A stretch of DNA of 51,006 nt from Clostridia bacterium (GTDB lineage Bacteria > Bacillota > Clostridia > Christensenellales > Borkfalkiaceae). Shown here in pieces: positions 22,554 to 31,885 of the stretch. The notes beneath the pieces were generated by a model. It was not told the DNA's origin. It did no database searches and saw only the letters and a list, made by a program, of their open reading frames with translations. The position numbers and the translations under genes are program-made. Positions within the stretch are counted from its first letter, which is position 1. Each line of letters opens with the position of its first letter. The DNA lies in NCBI GenBank assembly GCA_021204625.1, contig JAJPZA010000141.1, positions 1-51,006 on the forward strand. Direction: 5' to 3'.

Positions 22554-24632
22554 ATGAGCGCTGAGCCTGCAGCCGCATGTAATCCGGCGGCGAGAAAGAG
22601 AAGATACAAGGAAGAAGATGACAGGTGGGGAGAGCAGCTTGGATTGTTTCCAAGCCCGGCAGGACAGGAGTCTAAAAAGGAAGTCTCGCCTGAATACAAA
22701 ACCATCAGGATTAATAACAGAAGATATCTTGGCAACAAGTATAAGCTTCTGGATTTCATAAAGAGCACTGTTGCCGCTGAATGCACCGGTGTTATTACCG
22801 TTGCGGATATTTTTGCGGGAACCGGCTCTGTGGCATCCGCTTTCATTGACAGGAAGCTCATAACCAACGATATTCTGTACTCCAACTATATTTGCCATGT
22901 AGCATGGTTTGGCTCTGAACATTACGATGCGAAGAAGGTAACGGCTCTCATTTGCAGTTACAATACCATAACCACGGATGAAGATAATTACATGTCTGAG
23001 AATTTTGCAAACACATTCTTCTCGTTGGAAGACTGCAGAAAGATTGGATTTATCCGTGAAGACATAGAAGCAAAGTACCATAACGGTGAAATCAACAGCA
23101 GGGAGAGGGCTCTTCTTATAACCTCTCTCCTTTATGCTATGGATAAAATCGCCAACACCTGTGGGCACTATGATGCATATATACAGAAAGCAGAGTTCAA
23201 GAAGCATATTGAGCTCTGCGTTCCGCTTGCTGCAAACGACAACAATCTCAATAATCAGTGTTATAACGAAGATGCCAATAATCTTGTCAGGCGCATTGAA
23301 GCAGACCTGGTATACATTGATCCGCCGTACAACTCCAGACAGTATTGCGATTCCTATCACCTTTTAGAGAATGTAGCTAGATGGGAGAAGCCTGCTGTAC
23401 ATGGCGTAGCCCGCAAGATGGACAGGGATAATCTTAAAAGTGATTACTGCACGCAGGATGCTGCGGCTGCATTTGAAGACCTAATATCTCATATAAAGGC
23501 TAAGTATATCCTTTTGTCATACAATAACATAGCGGATAAAGCCAATGGGCGCTCCAATGCTAAAATCAGCGATGATGACATTATGAGAATCCTGTCTGCG
23601 AAGGGAGAGGTCAAAGTATTTTCGGAGAGTTACAAGGCTTTTACGGCAGGCAAGTCTGCCATCCAGGATAATGAGGAACGTCTTTTCCTCTGCAAGTGCA
23701 ATGATTACAAGGGAAAGGAAATTATACAGTCTCCGCTCAATTATGCCGGGGGAAAGTATAAGCTGCTTCCCCAGATTTTGCCGCTGTTCCCGAAGGACAT
23801 AGAGGCATTTGTGGACCTGTTCTGCGGAGGGTGCAATGTTGGTATAAACGTGGATTGCAACAAGGTGATTTTTAATGACAGCAATAAGCTTCTCAAGGAG
23901 ATGTTTGAAACATTCAAGAAGTTGGACAAGGAATATATTCTTGACACCATAGACTCCATCATATCAAGCTATCATCTGTCAAACTCAAGCAAGAACGGCT
24001 ATGAGCCATACGGCTGCACCAGCGGTGACGGGCTTGCTTCTTACAACAAGGAACATTTCATACAGCTGAGAGATGATTATAATAATGGAGGACCCGAGGG
24101 ATATAACCACATGCTGGTTTTGTTTGTTCTGATAGTTTACTCGTTCAATAATCAGATTCGGTTTAACAGCCGTGGGGAGTTCAATTTACCGGTTGGCAAG
24201 AGAGACTTCAATGAGAAGATGAGGAAGAAGCTTTCTGCATTTATAGACCGATTGAAGAGTGGCGATTATACCTTCAACAGTCTGGATTTCCGTTTCCTTC
24301 CCACAAAGAAATGGGATGACAAAACCTTCGTATATGCAGATCCGCCTTACTTGATAACCTGTGCGACATACAATGAACGTGATGGATGGAACGAAACAGA
24401 TGAAAAGGATCTTCTCAATTATCTTGACAGGCTCAATGTTCGTGGGATACGTTTTGCTCTTTCAAATGTTCTGACTTCCAAGGGGAAGGTTAACCAGATT
24501 CTTATGGATTGGGTAGAAAGGAACAAGGATGTATACAGAGTCATCCACCTTGACTACGACTATTCAAACTCAAACTATCATACAAAGGATAGAACAGAAA
24601 GTACCGATGAAGTTCTGATTGTAAACTATTAA
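22554..24632 (+). CDS. Type IIS DNA adenine methyltransferase with two fused Dam-like domains
   Basis: A 692-residue fusion of two D12-class (Dam-like) N6-adenine methyltransferases. Domain 1 (about residues 55-390): RRYLGNKYKLLDF, SAM loop DIFAGTGSV near 85, catalytic DPPYNSRQY at 256-264. Domain 2 (about 400-692): LNYAGGKYKLLPQI, DLFCGGCNVG near 421, catalytic DPPYLIT at 596-602. Two different catalytic domains in one chain is the M.FokI-like solution for modifying both strands of a non-palindromic site, agreeing with the AlwI-type nuclease that follows. Residues 1-50 are a non-conserved lysine/glutamate-rich leader. AGGAG precedes ATG 22554 inside a hairpin. Lower GC than its flanks suggests horizontal transfer. 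Confidence 0.9.
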   Translation: MSAEPAAACNPAARKRRYKEEDDRWGEQLGLFPSPAGQESKKEVSPEYKTIRINNRRYLGNKYKLLDFIKSTVAAECTGVITVADIFAGTGSVASAFIDRKLITNDILYSNYICHVAWFGSEHYDAKKVTALICSYNTITTDEDNYMSENFANTFFSLEDCRKIGFIREDIEAKYHNGEINSRERALLITSLLYAMDKIANTCGHYDAYIQKAEFKKHIELCVPLAANDNNLNNQCYNEDANNLVRRIEADLVYIDPPYNSRQYCDSYHLLENVARWEKPAVHGVARKMDRDNLKSDYCTQDAAAAFEDLISHIKAKYILLSYNNIADKANGRSNAKISDDDIMRILSAKGEVKVFSESYKAFTAGKSAIQDNEERLFLCKCNDYKGKEIIQSPLNYAGGKYKLLPQILPLFPKDIEAFVDLFCGGCNVGINVDCNKVIFNDSNKLLKEMFETFKKLDKEYILDTIDSIISSYHLSNSSKNGYEPYGCTSGDGLASYNKEHFIQLRDDYNNGGPEGYNHMLVLFVLIVYSFNNQIRFNSRGEFNLPVGKRDFNEKMRKKLSAFIDRLKSGDYTFNSLDFRFLPTKKWDDKTFVYADPPYLITCATYNERDGWNETDEKDLLNYLDRLNVRGIRFALSNVLTSKGKVNQILMDWVERNKDVYRVIHLDYDYSNSNYHTKDRTESTDEVLIVNY

Positions 24633-24657
24633 AGGTACTCAGCTAAGGGGGAGGGAA

Positions 24658-26655
24658 ATGGCATATAAAAGCTATTGCTGGAAGTTAGGCACAACCAGTT
24701 TCCGAATGGTGGAATTCAACAGGAAGATAGAGAGACAGCTTGATCTGCTGGATAAATTCTGGTCATTGCCGGAGAATACATCAGTAAACTGGTCCTCAAA
24801 CAGTCCACTTCAGGAAAGATATTATCTCTTCATGAAGGAAAATAATTTTATTGAGAACAAGGATGCTCCTAGGAAAGACAAGGATGCTCGTCAGAAGACT
24901 TCCGGGCTAGTGGATCTTGGCCTCATAGATGAAGAGAGACGCCTTACAGATGCAGGTAAAGCATTGCTTGCCATATCCAAGTCCGGCAATTTTGCTGGGG
25001 ACAATATTTTTGGAATTGCCGGAGACAGTTACATTTACTTAAAGCAGTTAATGAAGCTGTCATATCCCTTTGATAACGGACCGGTCCGTCCGTTTTTAGT
25101 GCTTGCATATGCTCTGCTGGAGCTTGATAAACTCAGTAAAGATGAGTTCAAATACCTGCTTCCGCTTATCACAGACAGCGGTAAAGCTCAGTATATTATT
25201 GATTGCATTAGGAAAGTCAGAGACGGCATTTTGACTGTGGATGATATAATTACTGAAGTAGTAATGAGTTTGTCTGAATATCAAGTGGCTCTTAGTGAGT
25301 TCATGGATGCAACTGTTATCGACGAGTCGGTGATTGACAGTATAGCAATGAACAGAAAGAGCACGATATATAATCAGGGATATCTGCTGCTATATCATGC
25401 TTTTGAGAAGGGAAGATCCTGCTGGACAAATGATGCAGTAAAAGAGCTATATGATGCCGTGTACAGCCTTAGCGGCAAGGCGCAGACATACTGGAAAGCC
25501 TATCTCTTTAAAAACACAACTGCAAGCGGAGTAACAAAGCTGGGCACTAAAGCATTAAGGCTTGGTAACCCCATCTTTGCGGCGAAAACGGAGGATACAT
25601 TCCGTAAAGTATTTTTTACAACCATGCACTTGTTCAAGGCCAAGAGTCTTTTGGATGACTATTATGACTTGAACCGCCGTTACTTTAAGACTTGTGATGC
25701 AATCCTGTTCCAGGATGATACTGTGAAATTTGATATTCTGCCGGACTGCTATTTTACAATTATACAACCCGACATCCTCAGACTTGCATTTACTGAAGAT
25801 GAGAATCTTTACAGAGACTGTACCCTTGAGGAGATGGACGATGCCTTTGGTGTTCAGGAATGGGAAATCTTGAACAAAGCGCAAGAGAAGTACGGGCAGT
25901 TCTTTGAATCCAAAAATGATATCCAAAAATATGTTGATGCGGAAAGACAGGCTCGTTTCAACAAGCTGATTGACACGAAGTTCACTGATGAGGTTCTAAT
26001 TAATCTGCTGACATTGTTTGAGGAGAGAGACGACAACAAACATCAAGAGGATAAAAAAATACAGGAAATTGTAACGGATAATGCAGATGCCCCTACAATT
26101 TTCGAATATGTACTGGCTATATCCTGGCACAAGATTTCTGATAGACGCGGCAATATCCTTGCTTCAATGAATCTTTCCCTTGACGCGGATCTTTTGCCAG
26201 TAACACATGCTGCCGGCGGCCATGAAGATATTACCTATATGTACAGTGCCTCCAAGGCATATCCCGCCCACACACTGTTGCTTGAAGTGACATTGTCCAG
26301 CAAGACAAATCAGCGTCGTATGGAAATGGAACCGGTTTCCCGCCATATGGGAGACTATATAATAGCTCATCCGAGAGAAAACGCCTACTGTCTATTTGTG
26401 GCCTCATATCTTCATATCAACGTTATCGCCGACTTCCGCCAGAGAAAGACTTATACCTATTATAGTGATGATGGAACGAAGTCTCTTTCCGGCATGAAGA
26501 TTATTACGCTCGACACAGGCAATCTCAAGACCATTATCAAAAAGCACAGGAAGTATGAGGACCTTTATGCGGTGTTTGAAGATGCATATAATTCCAGTCA
26601 GTATAATGGGGATCCGAAGAGCTGGTATGAAAATGAGATAGTGGCAAAACTATAA
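24658..26655 (+). CDS. AlwI-family type IIS restriction endonuclease
   Basis: A 665-residue endonuclease of the AlwI family (PF09491-type; relatives include PleI, MlyI and the nickase BstNBI). The family opening is clear, WKLGTTSFRMVEFNRKIERQL, followed by the winged-helix-like recognition region (DLGLIDEERRLTDAGKALLA) and, near residues 540-565, the nuclease segment LLLEVTLSSKTNQRRMEMEP followed by VSRHMGDY. Enzymes of this family cut a few bases outside an asymmetric 5-bp site; the exact site cannot be read here. GGGAGGG precedes ATG 24658, 25 bp after the methylase stop, so the methylase is translated first. The next gene, rlmD, starts 13 bp after the stop, so the system is packed against a host gene. 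Confidence 0.88.
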   Translation: MAYKSYCWKLGTTSFRMVEFNRKIERQLDLLDKFWSLPENTSVNWSSNSPLQERYYLFMKENNFIENKDAPRKDKDARQKTSGLVDLGLIDEERRLTDAGKALLAISKSGNFAGDNIFGIAGDSYIYLKQLMKLSYPFDNGPVRPFLVLAYALLELDKLSKDEFKYLLPLITDSGKAQYIIDCIRKVRDGILTVDDIITEVVMSLSEYQVALSEFMDATVIDESVIDSIAMNRKSTIYNQGYLLLYHAFEKGRSCWTNDAVKELYDAVYSLSGKAQTYWKAYLFKNTTASGVTKLGTKALRLGNPIFAAKTEDTFRKVFFTTMHLFKAKSLLDDYYDLNRRYFKTCDAILFQDDTVKFDILPDCYFTIIQPDILRLAFTEDENLYRDCTLEEMDDAFGVQEWEILNKAQEKYGQFFESKNDIQKYVDAERQARFNKLIDTKFTDEVLINLLTLFEERDDNKHQEDKKIQEIVTDNADAPTIFEYVLAISWHKISDRRGNILASMNLSLDADLLPVTHAAGGHEDITYMYSASKAYPAHTLLLEVTLSSKTNQRRMEMEPVSRHMGDYIIAHPRENAYCLFVASYLHINVIADFRQRKTYTYYSDDGTKSLSGMKIITLDTGNLKTIIKKHRKYEDLYAVFEDAYNSSQYNGDPKSWYENEIVAKL

Positions 26656-26668
26656 TCAATATCAGTTT

Positions 26669-28042
26669 ATGAGTGAGAATATGGAAAAGAACGAAGATTA
26701 CAAGGGAGAGGTCATTGGCCTCGGAACAGAAGGGGAAGGGATTATAAAGTGCGAGGGCAAGACGGTGTTTGTGCCGCTGTGCCTTCCGAAAGAGGAATTG
26801 TTCTTCAGGGTCCTGAAGGTCCAGAAGGACATAGCGTACGGAAAGGTCATGTACGTGTCCAGGCCTTCCCCGGACAGGACAATTCCAATGTGCCCTGTCT
26901 TTCCGCAGTGCGGGGGATGCTCACTGCAGCATATGAAATATCCCGCGCAGCTGGATTACAAGAGCGCCATGGTGCGCTCGTCCCTTAAAAAGATAGGAGG
27001 GATAGACGCCGAGGTCTCATACACAATTCCCTGTGACAGCGCATACCGCTACCGCAACAAGCTCGCTCTGCCAATTGGCCTCACTCCGTCCGGAGACCCC
27101 GTCTGCGGCTTTTACGCTCCAAGATCTCACAGGATAATCCCAATCCGGGACTGCTACATCCAGGAAGAGTGGGTTAAAGATATCATACACAGCATAACGG
27201 CGTACGCCCGCATACTGCCACTGGCTCAGCGGGAGAAACTCCGGCATGTAGTTGCCAGAAGGGTGGGAGACAGGCACATAATAGCCCTTGTGGCCTCTCA
27301 AATGGTTCCAACGGGTCCTCTTATGGAAATTCTGGACAGCAATTTCCCGGACTGCACTTTCCTTCTTAACATAAACCCGGCGGACACCAACGTTATCTTC
27401 GGCCCGGAATGGCACACCGTCCGCGGAGAAGGGTATCTTAAGACCGAAGAAGGCGGCATATCCTTTACCGTTGGCGCAAACACATTCATGCAGGTGAATG
27501 ACGAGATCCGCTCCAAACTGTACGCACATGTCTTAAATGAAGCGCAGGGCGCCTCCATAGCAATAGACCTGTACAGCGGAGGCGGGCTCCTTACTGCCAT
27601 GCTTGCCAGGGCCTGCGGAAAGGCAGTGGGCATAGAAATAGTTCCGGAGGCCACGCAGTGCGCCAACGCCCTCATGGAGGAGAACGGCCTTTCCGGCAAA
27701 ATGCGCAATATCTGCGGGGCTGCGGAGGATAATATACAGATTCTGCAGATGGCCTCCAAAGGCGGGGTCATAGTCTGCGACCCTCCCAGAAAGGGCATGG
27801 AAAGAAGCGTGGTGAAGGCCATCCGGGACAGCCGCGCGGACAAGGTGATTCTCATCTCCTGCAATCCGGCAACGCTCGCAAGAGATCTGGGGCTCCTTCT
27901 GGGCACCTTGACGGAAGAGGGCAGAGAGCTCGTGAAATGCGCAAGGCCCGTCTCTCCGTACAGGCTCAAATCCGTTACCCCATATGACATGTTCCCGCAG
28001 ACCAAATGGTGCGAGACCGTGGCCGTTCTGGAGCGCAAATGA
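26669..28042 (+). CDS. rlmD: RlmD/RumA-type 23S rRNA (uracil-C5) methyltransferase
   Basis: A 457-residue SAM-dependent RNA m5U methylase of the TrmA/RumA family. Seen: N-terminal TRAM RNA-binding domain (about residues 8-65, EVIGLGTEGEGIIKCEG), four-Cys cluster CPVFPQCGGC near 75-84 for a 4Fe-4S centre, SAM-binding DLYSGGGLLTAMLA near 308, VCDPPRKGM near 372, and the catalytic ISCNPATLARDL with Cys near 398. Clostridia often hold several paralogues, so the target uridine (747 or 1939) is not certain. ATG 26669 has no clear ribosome site; ATG 26681 is an alternative. It begins only 13 bp after the restriction gene and may borrow that transcript. Confidence 0.9.
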   Translation: MSENMEKNEDYKGEVIGLGTEGEGIIKCEGKTVFVPLCLPKEELFFRVLKVQKDIAYGKVMYVSRPSPDRTIPMCPVFPQCGGCSLQHMKYPAQLDYKSAMVRSSLKKIGGIDAEVSYTIPCDSAYRYRNKLALPIGLTPSGDPVCGFYAPRSHRIIPIRDCYIQEEWVKDIIHSITAYARILPLAQREKLRHVVARRVGDRHIIALVASQMVPTGPLMEILDSNFPDCTFLLNINPADTNVIFGPEWHTVRGEGYLKTEEGGISFTVGANTFMQVNDEIRSKLYAHVLNEAQGASIAIDLYSGGGLLTAMLARACGKAVGIEIVPEATQCANALMEENGLSGKMRNICGAAEDNIQILQMASKGGVIVCDPPRKGMERSVVKAIRDSRADKVILISCNPATLARDLGLLLGTLTEEGRELVKCARPVSPYRLKSVTPYDMFPQTKWCETVAVLERK

Positions 28043-28161
28043 CAAGGCAAACTGGTTAGGGGATGGATGAAACATATAGGAGTATGGGCTGAACGGCATA
28101 TCTTTACAGATATGACAAACGCCAAAACGCGGCACGGCAGTCAGTTTTCCGGCTCCGGCTT

Positions 28162-28190
28162 TTGACAGCCTCCGCCTGGCGGTGTAAAAT
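28162..28190 (+). promoter_or_regulatory. Promoter of a candidate small RNA
   Basis: TTGACA (28162-28167), 17-bp spacer, TAAAAT (28185-28190). Confidence 0.7.
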
Positions 28191-28196
28191 GAAAGC

Positions 28197-28265
28197 ATGA
28201 TTGAAAGAAACTATTCTTAAAGGGAGCGTACAGATCCGTCTGGCGGCGTTCCCGATTTCTTTTTT
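28197..28265 (+). ncRNA. Candidate small RNA of about 70 nt
   Basis: Transcription from the promoter at 28162-28190 would start near 28197 and meet a hairpin of GGGAGCG (28222-28228) with CGTTCCC (28247-28253, one G-U) enclosing CAGA/TCTG, followed by atttctttttt. Only a 7-codon frame (ATG 28198) fits inside. A complete promoter-terminator pair with almost nothing between is typical of a regulatory RNA or a leader peptide unit. It could act on the aldo/keto reductase gene downstream, which has its own promoter. Confidence 0.55.
28222..28265 (+). terminator. Terminator of the 28.2-kb candidate small RNA
   Basis: A 7-bp outer stem and 4-bp inner stem (CAGA-tccg-TCTG), then atttctttttt. Confidence 0.7.
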
Positions 28266-28325
28266 ATACGGCTTTAATATGGCTCCGTTTGTCACAAAAG
28301 CCTTATTTATGCCGGACCAAACATC

Positions 28326-28354
28326 TTGTAATATCCATGCCCGGATGGTATAAT
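28326..28354 (+). promoter_or_regulatory. Promoter of the aldo/keto reductase gene
   Basis: TTGTAA (28326-28331), 17-bp spacer, TATAAT (28349-28354). Confidence 0.75.
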
Positions 28355-28411
28355 ATCCTGTGAGCGCAGCCCTTGGAAGACAATTCGCCGGCAGCGCAAT
28401 GCAGGCTTCAT

Positions 28412-29251
28412 ATGAGAGATATAACACTTGCAAACGGCGTGCGTATGCCCGTTCTGGGATACGGCGTGTACAGGATAGACAAGGCAGACTGCGAGCAGTG
28501 CGTCCTGGACGCACTGGAGACAGGATACAGGTCCGTGGACACCGCCCAGTTCTACCATAATGAAGAAGAGGTAGGGGAGGCCCTTTCCGTGTCCGGGATT
28601 CCCAGGAAAGACATCTTCCTCACAACCAAGGTCTGGATGAACAATTACGGCTATGAGAAGGCCAAGGACTCTGTGTACAGGTCCATGGACAAGCTGAAGA
28701 CGGATTATCTGGACCTGTGTCTTCTGCACCAGCCCTTCGGGGATTATTACGGAGCGTGGAAAGCCCTGGAGGAGCTCTATGACACAGGCTTAATCCGTGC
28801 CATAGGCGTCTCCAATTTCTATGCGGACAGGCTTGTGGACATCTGCCTGTATGCGGACATGAAGCCCATGGTGAACCAGATGGAGACCCATCCGGTAAAC
28901 CAGCAGAAAGAGCTCATGGCATGGATGAAGAAGTACGGCGTGCAGCTGGAGGCCTGGTCCCCGTTCGCCCGCGGAAGAGGGGATCTCTTTGAAAACCCCG
29001 TCATCCTGGGAATTGCCGCAAAATACGGCAAGACCGCTGCGCAGGTAATCCTGCGCTGGCATATCCAGAGGGATGTGATTGCAATTCCCAAGAGCGCCCA
29101 CAGGGAAAGGATACGGGAGAATTTCAACGTCTTTGACTTCTCCCTCACGGACGAAGACATGGCCGCAATGTCCGCTCTGGATGAGAACAGGAGCCTGTTC
29201 TTCTCCCACAGGGACCCGGAGAGGGTTGAGATCTTCAACTCCATGAAATAG
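28412..29251 (+). CDS. Aldo/keto reductase
   Basis: A 279-residue NADPH-dependent TIM-barrel oxidoreductase. The catalytic tetrad is present: Asp43 and Tyr48 in SVDTAQFYHNEEEVG, Lys73 in FLTTKVW and His106 in CLLHQPFGDYY. The cofactor region near the end (DVIAIPKSAHRERIRENFNVFDF) has the basic residues typical of NADPH binding. It belongs to the 2,5-diketo-gluconate reductase-like group. ATG 28412 is chosen over TTG 28373, which would add 13 residues of low plausibility. It has its own promoter and ends at a long hairpin (29251-29287). Confidence 0.92.
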   Translation: MRDITLANGVRMPVLGYGVYRIDKADCEQCVLDALETGYRSVDTAQFYHNEEEVGEALSVSGIPRKDIFLTTKVWMNNYGYEKAKDSVYRSMDKLKTDYLDLCLLHQPFGDYYGAWKALEELYDTGLIRAIGVSNFYADRLVDICLYADMKPMVNQMETHPVNQQKELMAWMKKYGVQLEAWSPFARGRGDLFENPVILGIAAKYGKTAAQVILRWHIQRDVIAIPKSAHRERIRENFNVFDFSLTDEDMAAMSALDENRSLFFSHRDPERVEIFNSMK

Positions 29252-29287
29252 CCTTGCTGCAGGTTTTGCACGTCTTTGCAGCAAGGC
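29251..29287 (+). terminator. Long hairpin after the aldo/keto reductase gene
   Basis: GCCTTGCTGCA (29251-29261) pairs perfectly with TGCAGCAAGGC (29277-29287). No T-run follows, so it may protect the 3' end rather than terminate. Confidence 0.5.
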
Positions 29288-29514
29288 ATATCCGGCGCTT
29301 TTGCACCCCGGAATTTTTTCCCGCCCAGCAATTTTCCATAAAGAATTTTAAAAAACCCGCATCTGCGGAAACGGATACATACTGCGGTGTAAAACAGGCA
29401 CTAAAATCATAAATCCCGTACAGCCCCCTTTTGCTCCGCCAGAAAACTTCATTTTCTGTGTTTAAAACGCCTCCAAACTGGGTATTTATATAGTGAAGCC
29501 CATCGCCGCCAGGC

Positions 29515-30636
29515 ATGCGGCGGCCAAACTGTATGAGCTGGGAGGATGGCGTGTTCTTGAGAGCGCAGAATACAAGCTTCAGGAAGAAGTGGAGGAGAGA
29601 CTGCCTCCGCATTCTCTGCGGATTTGCCAACGCAAAGGGCGGAACCCTTTACATAGGCATGAATGAAAACGGAACAGTAACGGGGCTTTCGCCCGGAGAC
29701 TGCAGGATGATTCTGGACAGTGTTCCTGAGACGGTGCTGCGCGAGCTGCGAGTCCGCGCCGCAGCGGAAGTTATGGAAGAAGGGGAGCATAAGTGCGTGC
29801 GCGTCATGGTGCATGCGTCCGGAAAGCCTGTATCATATGAAGGAAGGTATTACTACAGATCCGGCGGGACTACTATCCGGCTGGACGGAGACAGCCTCGC
29901 GGCTTTTCTTCTGGAGAGAAACGGAAACAGGTGGGAGAACGCCCCTCTTTCCGCAATGAAGGACAGGGACATCTCTTCAAGGGCGGCTGAGGCGTACAGG
30001 TCTGCGGCTGCGGACACGGATACGCATTTCGCTTCGGACGCGGAATACGTCCGGAGCCTGGGCCTTGCGGAAAACGGCTGCTACACTAACGCGGCCGCGC
30101 TGATGTTCACGGACCATCCGGAGTACTGGGTGATAGGGGCAATCATAAAGATAGGCTTCTTTGACGACGACGGAAACACCCTCCGCAAGGAAGATGTCCG
30201 CGGGCCCATCCTGGAGCAGGCGGACACCGCCGCAGTGGAAATATCCGCCAAATACCCGCATGTATATGCGGCACCGTTTCCCTTTCCGGAGGCGGCCGTG
30301 AAGGAAGCAGTCCTCAATGCCGTAATACATAAGGATTATGCCACAGGAGACCCCATACAGGTCCGCTGCGGCAGGGACAGCCTCAGGGTGCTCAACAGCG
30401 GCTCCCTTCCGGAAGGCTGGACCACTGAAACGCTCGCGGGCGTCCATCTCTCACAGCCCCGCAATCCGGCAATAGCGGACCTGTTTGAAAGAGCCGGCCG
30501 CGCAAGCGGCTGGGGAATAGGAGCGGAAAAGATGGAGAAGGCCTGTGAAAAGGCCGGTCTGCCGGCTCCCAGATATTCCGTCTCAGGCTTTGGTCTCAGC
30601 GTGGAGATCACCGCTTCAGGGGAAGGCGGCGCATAG
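29515..30636 (+). CDS. AlbA_2 (Schlafen-like) and HATPase-domain protein
   Basis: A 373-residue protein with an N-terminal AlbA_2/Schlafen-type nucleic-acid-binding domain (LRILCGFANAKGGTLYIGMNENG near residues 35-60, then YYYRSGGTTIRL) and a C-terminal HATPase_c_4 domain (KEAVLNAVIHKDYATGDPIQV near 262-283; NPAIADLFERAGRASGWG, then IGAEKMEKAC). Proteins of this plan are common in Clostridia and are described as ATP-binding transcriptional regulators; no target is known. The usual acidic residue before the AlbA_2 core is not clear in NTSFRKKW. Start is uncertain (ATG 29515 or 29533, neither with a strong ribosome site). Confidence 0.82.
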   Translation: MRRPNCMSWEDGVFLRAQNTSFRKKWRRDCLRILCGFANAKGGTLYIGMNENGTVTGLSPGDCRMILDSVPETVLRELRVRAAAEVMEEGEHKCVRVMVHASGKPVSYEGRYYYRSGGTTIRLDGDSLAAFLLERNGNRWENAPLSAMKDRDISSRAAEAYRSAAADTDTHFASDAEYVRSLGLAENGCYTNAAALMFTDHPEYWVIGAIIKIGFFDDDGNTLRKEDVRGPILEQADTAAVEISAKYPHVYAAPFPFPEAAVKEAVLNAVIHKDYATGDPIQVRCGRDSLRVLNSGSLPEGWTTETLAGVHLSQPRNPAIADLFERAGRASGWGIGAEKMEKACEKAGLPAPRYSVSGFGLSVEITASGEGGA

Positions 30637-30790
30637 AAAAGGCGCACAGGCGCAGCGGGAAGGCGCCTGCATGAATGAGAGAATATGAAAGCCGGGGAAT
30701 GAGGCCAAAGCCTCTTCCCTGCGCCGGTTCCCAAAGAAGGATGATGGAACAAGACGGTGTACTGAACCTGGCAATCAAAGGGGAAAGAAT

Positions 30791-31297
30791 ATGAAAGTTG
30801 AGAAAAGGCAGCGCAACAGCAGGATGTGCATCATGTGCGGGCTGGACAACCCGTACGGCGTCCGGGCGCCTTTTTACACAATGGAGGACAAGAGCGTGGT
30901 AACGCTCTTCCAGTACAGCAAGGAGCACCAGAGCTATCCCAACACAGTGCACGGCGGACTGATTACCGCCATGCTGGACGAGATGGGCCTAAGAGGCATG
31001 TGGGCGGAGGAAGGAAGCGAGATCACGTACGGCGTGACGACATCCCTCCAGACCAAATTCCGCAAGCCCGTGCCCTTTGACACGCCGCTCGTCGGCAGGG
31101 GAAAGCTGTATATGAACACAGGGCATTTCTTCGGCGTACACAGCTGCCTGTATCTTGCGGACGGCACGCTTCTCGCCGAAGGGGACGTGAAGTACATGAA
31201 GGTGCCCGTTTCCAAATTCGGCGGCACCGCCGTTGAGCACGCCGAAATGTGCTATCTCATAGAGGATGACGTCAAGGAGATCCAGCTGTATCTCTGA
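30791..31297 (+). CDS. PaaI-like hotdog thioesterase
   Basis: A 168-residue hotdog-fold protein of the PaaI/4HBT group, expected to hydrolyse acyl-CoA thioesters in the cytoplasm. The catalytic region is VHGGLITAMLDEMG (His54, Gly-Gly, Glu64), followed by the strands TTSLQTKFRKPVPFDTPLVGRGKL and AEGDVKYMKV. The N-terminal MCIMCGLDNPYGV is seen in clostridial members. AGGGG precedes ATG 30791. The gene leads a same-strand run to bcp and glpK, with a 90-bp gap to bcp. Confidence 0.85.
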   Translation: MKVEKRQRNSRMCIMCGLDNPYGVRAPFYTMEDKSVVTLFQYSKEHQSYPNTVHGGLITAMLDEMGLRGMWAEEGSEITYGVTTSLQTKFRKPVPFDTPLVGRGKLYMNTGHFFGVHSCLYLADGTLLAEGDVKYMKVPVSKFGGTAVEHAEMCYLIEDDVKEIQLYL

Positions 31298-31385
31298 GGC
31301 CGCCGCCCCAACAAGCATATCTTTGCGGAGAGCCTTAAAAGGCGCCCCGTAATGCCATATATAAAAACACACGGAGAATCATATC

Positions 31386-31862
31386 ATGGCAGACACATAT
31401 TTAAGCGTGGGGGACACAGCCCCTGGGTTCACTCTTCCGGACAAGGACGGAAACATGGTTTCCCTTGCAGATTTCAAGGGCAAGAAAGTGATTCTTTACT
31501 TTTACCCCAAAGACAACACTCCTGGATGCACCCGCCAGGCCTGCGCGTTCGCTGCGGCATATGAAGGGTTCAAGGCTCTGGACGCAGTGGTAATTGGCGT
31601 GAGCAAGGACAGCGTCGCCTCTCATGTTAAGTTTGCGGAAAAGTACTCACTGCCTTTCATCCTGCTCGCAGACACGGACCTTTCCGTAATCCAGGCGTAC
31701 GGCGTATGGCAGGAGAAGACCATGTACGGCAAGAAGACGATGGGCGTCACCCGCACCACGTACGTCATCTCAGAGGACGGGACCATTGAGAAGGTCATGC
31801 CCAAAGTGAAGCCGGACACCAACGCAGCGGAGATTCTGGCATATCTCGGCGAATCCAGGTGA
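31386..31862 (+). CDS. bcp: Thiol peroxidase of the Bcp/PrxQ type
   Basis: A 158-residue peroxiredoxin that reduces hydrogen peroxide and organic peroxides using thioredoxin-like donors. It opens GDTAPGFTLPDKDG; the peroxidatic Cys48 and the resolving Cys53 sit in the atypical 2-Cys signature TPGCTRQAC. Later blocks (GVSKDSVASHVKFAEKYSLPF, LLADTDLSVIQAYGVW) match the family. GGAG precedes ATG 31386; glpK begins 23 bp after its stop, so the two are probably co-transcribed. Confidence 0.95.
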   Translation: MADTYLSVGDTAPGFTLPDKDGNMVSLADFKGKKVILYFYPKDNTPGCTRQACAFAAAYEGFKALDAVVIGVSKDSVASHVKFAEKYSLPFILLADTDLSVIQAYGVWQEKTMYGKKTMGVTRTTYVISEDGTIEKVMPKVKPDTNAAEILAYLGESR

Positions 31863-31885
31863 GTCTGCAGTAAAAGGGGAGAAAG

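Noticed and set aside
29251-29287. Rho-independent terminator with full confidence after the aldo/keto reductase
   Set aside because: The 11-bp stem is perfect but no T-run follows on either strand, so only a hairpin is claimed.
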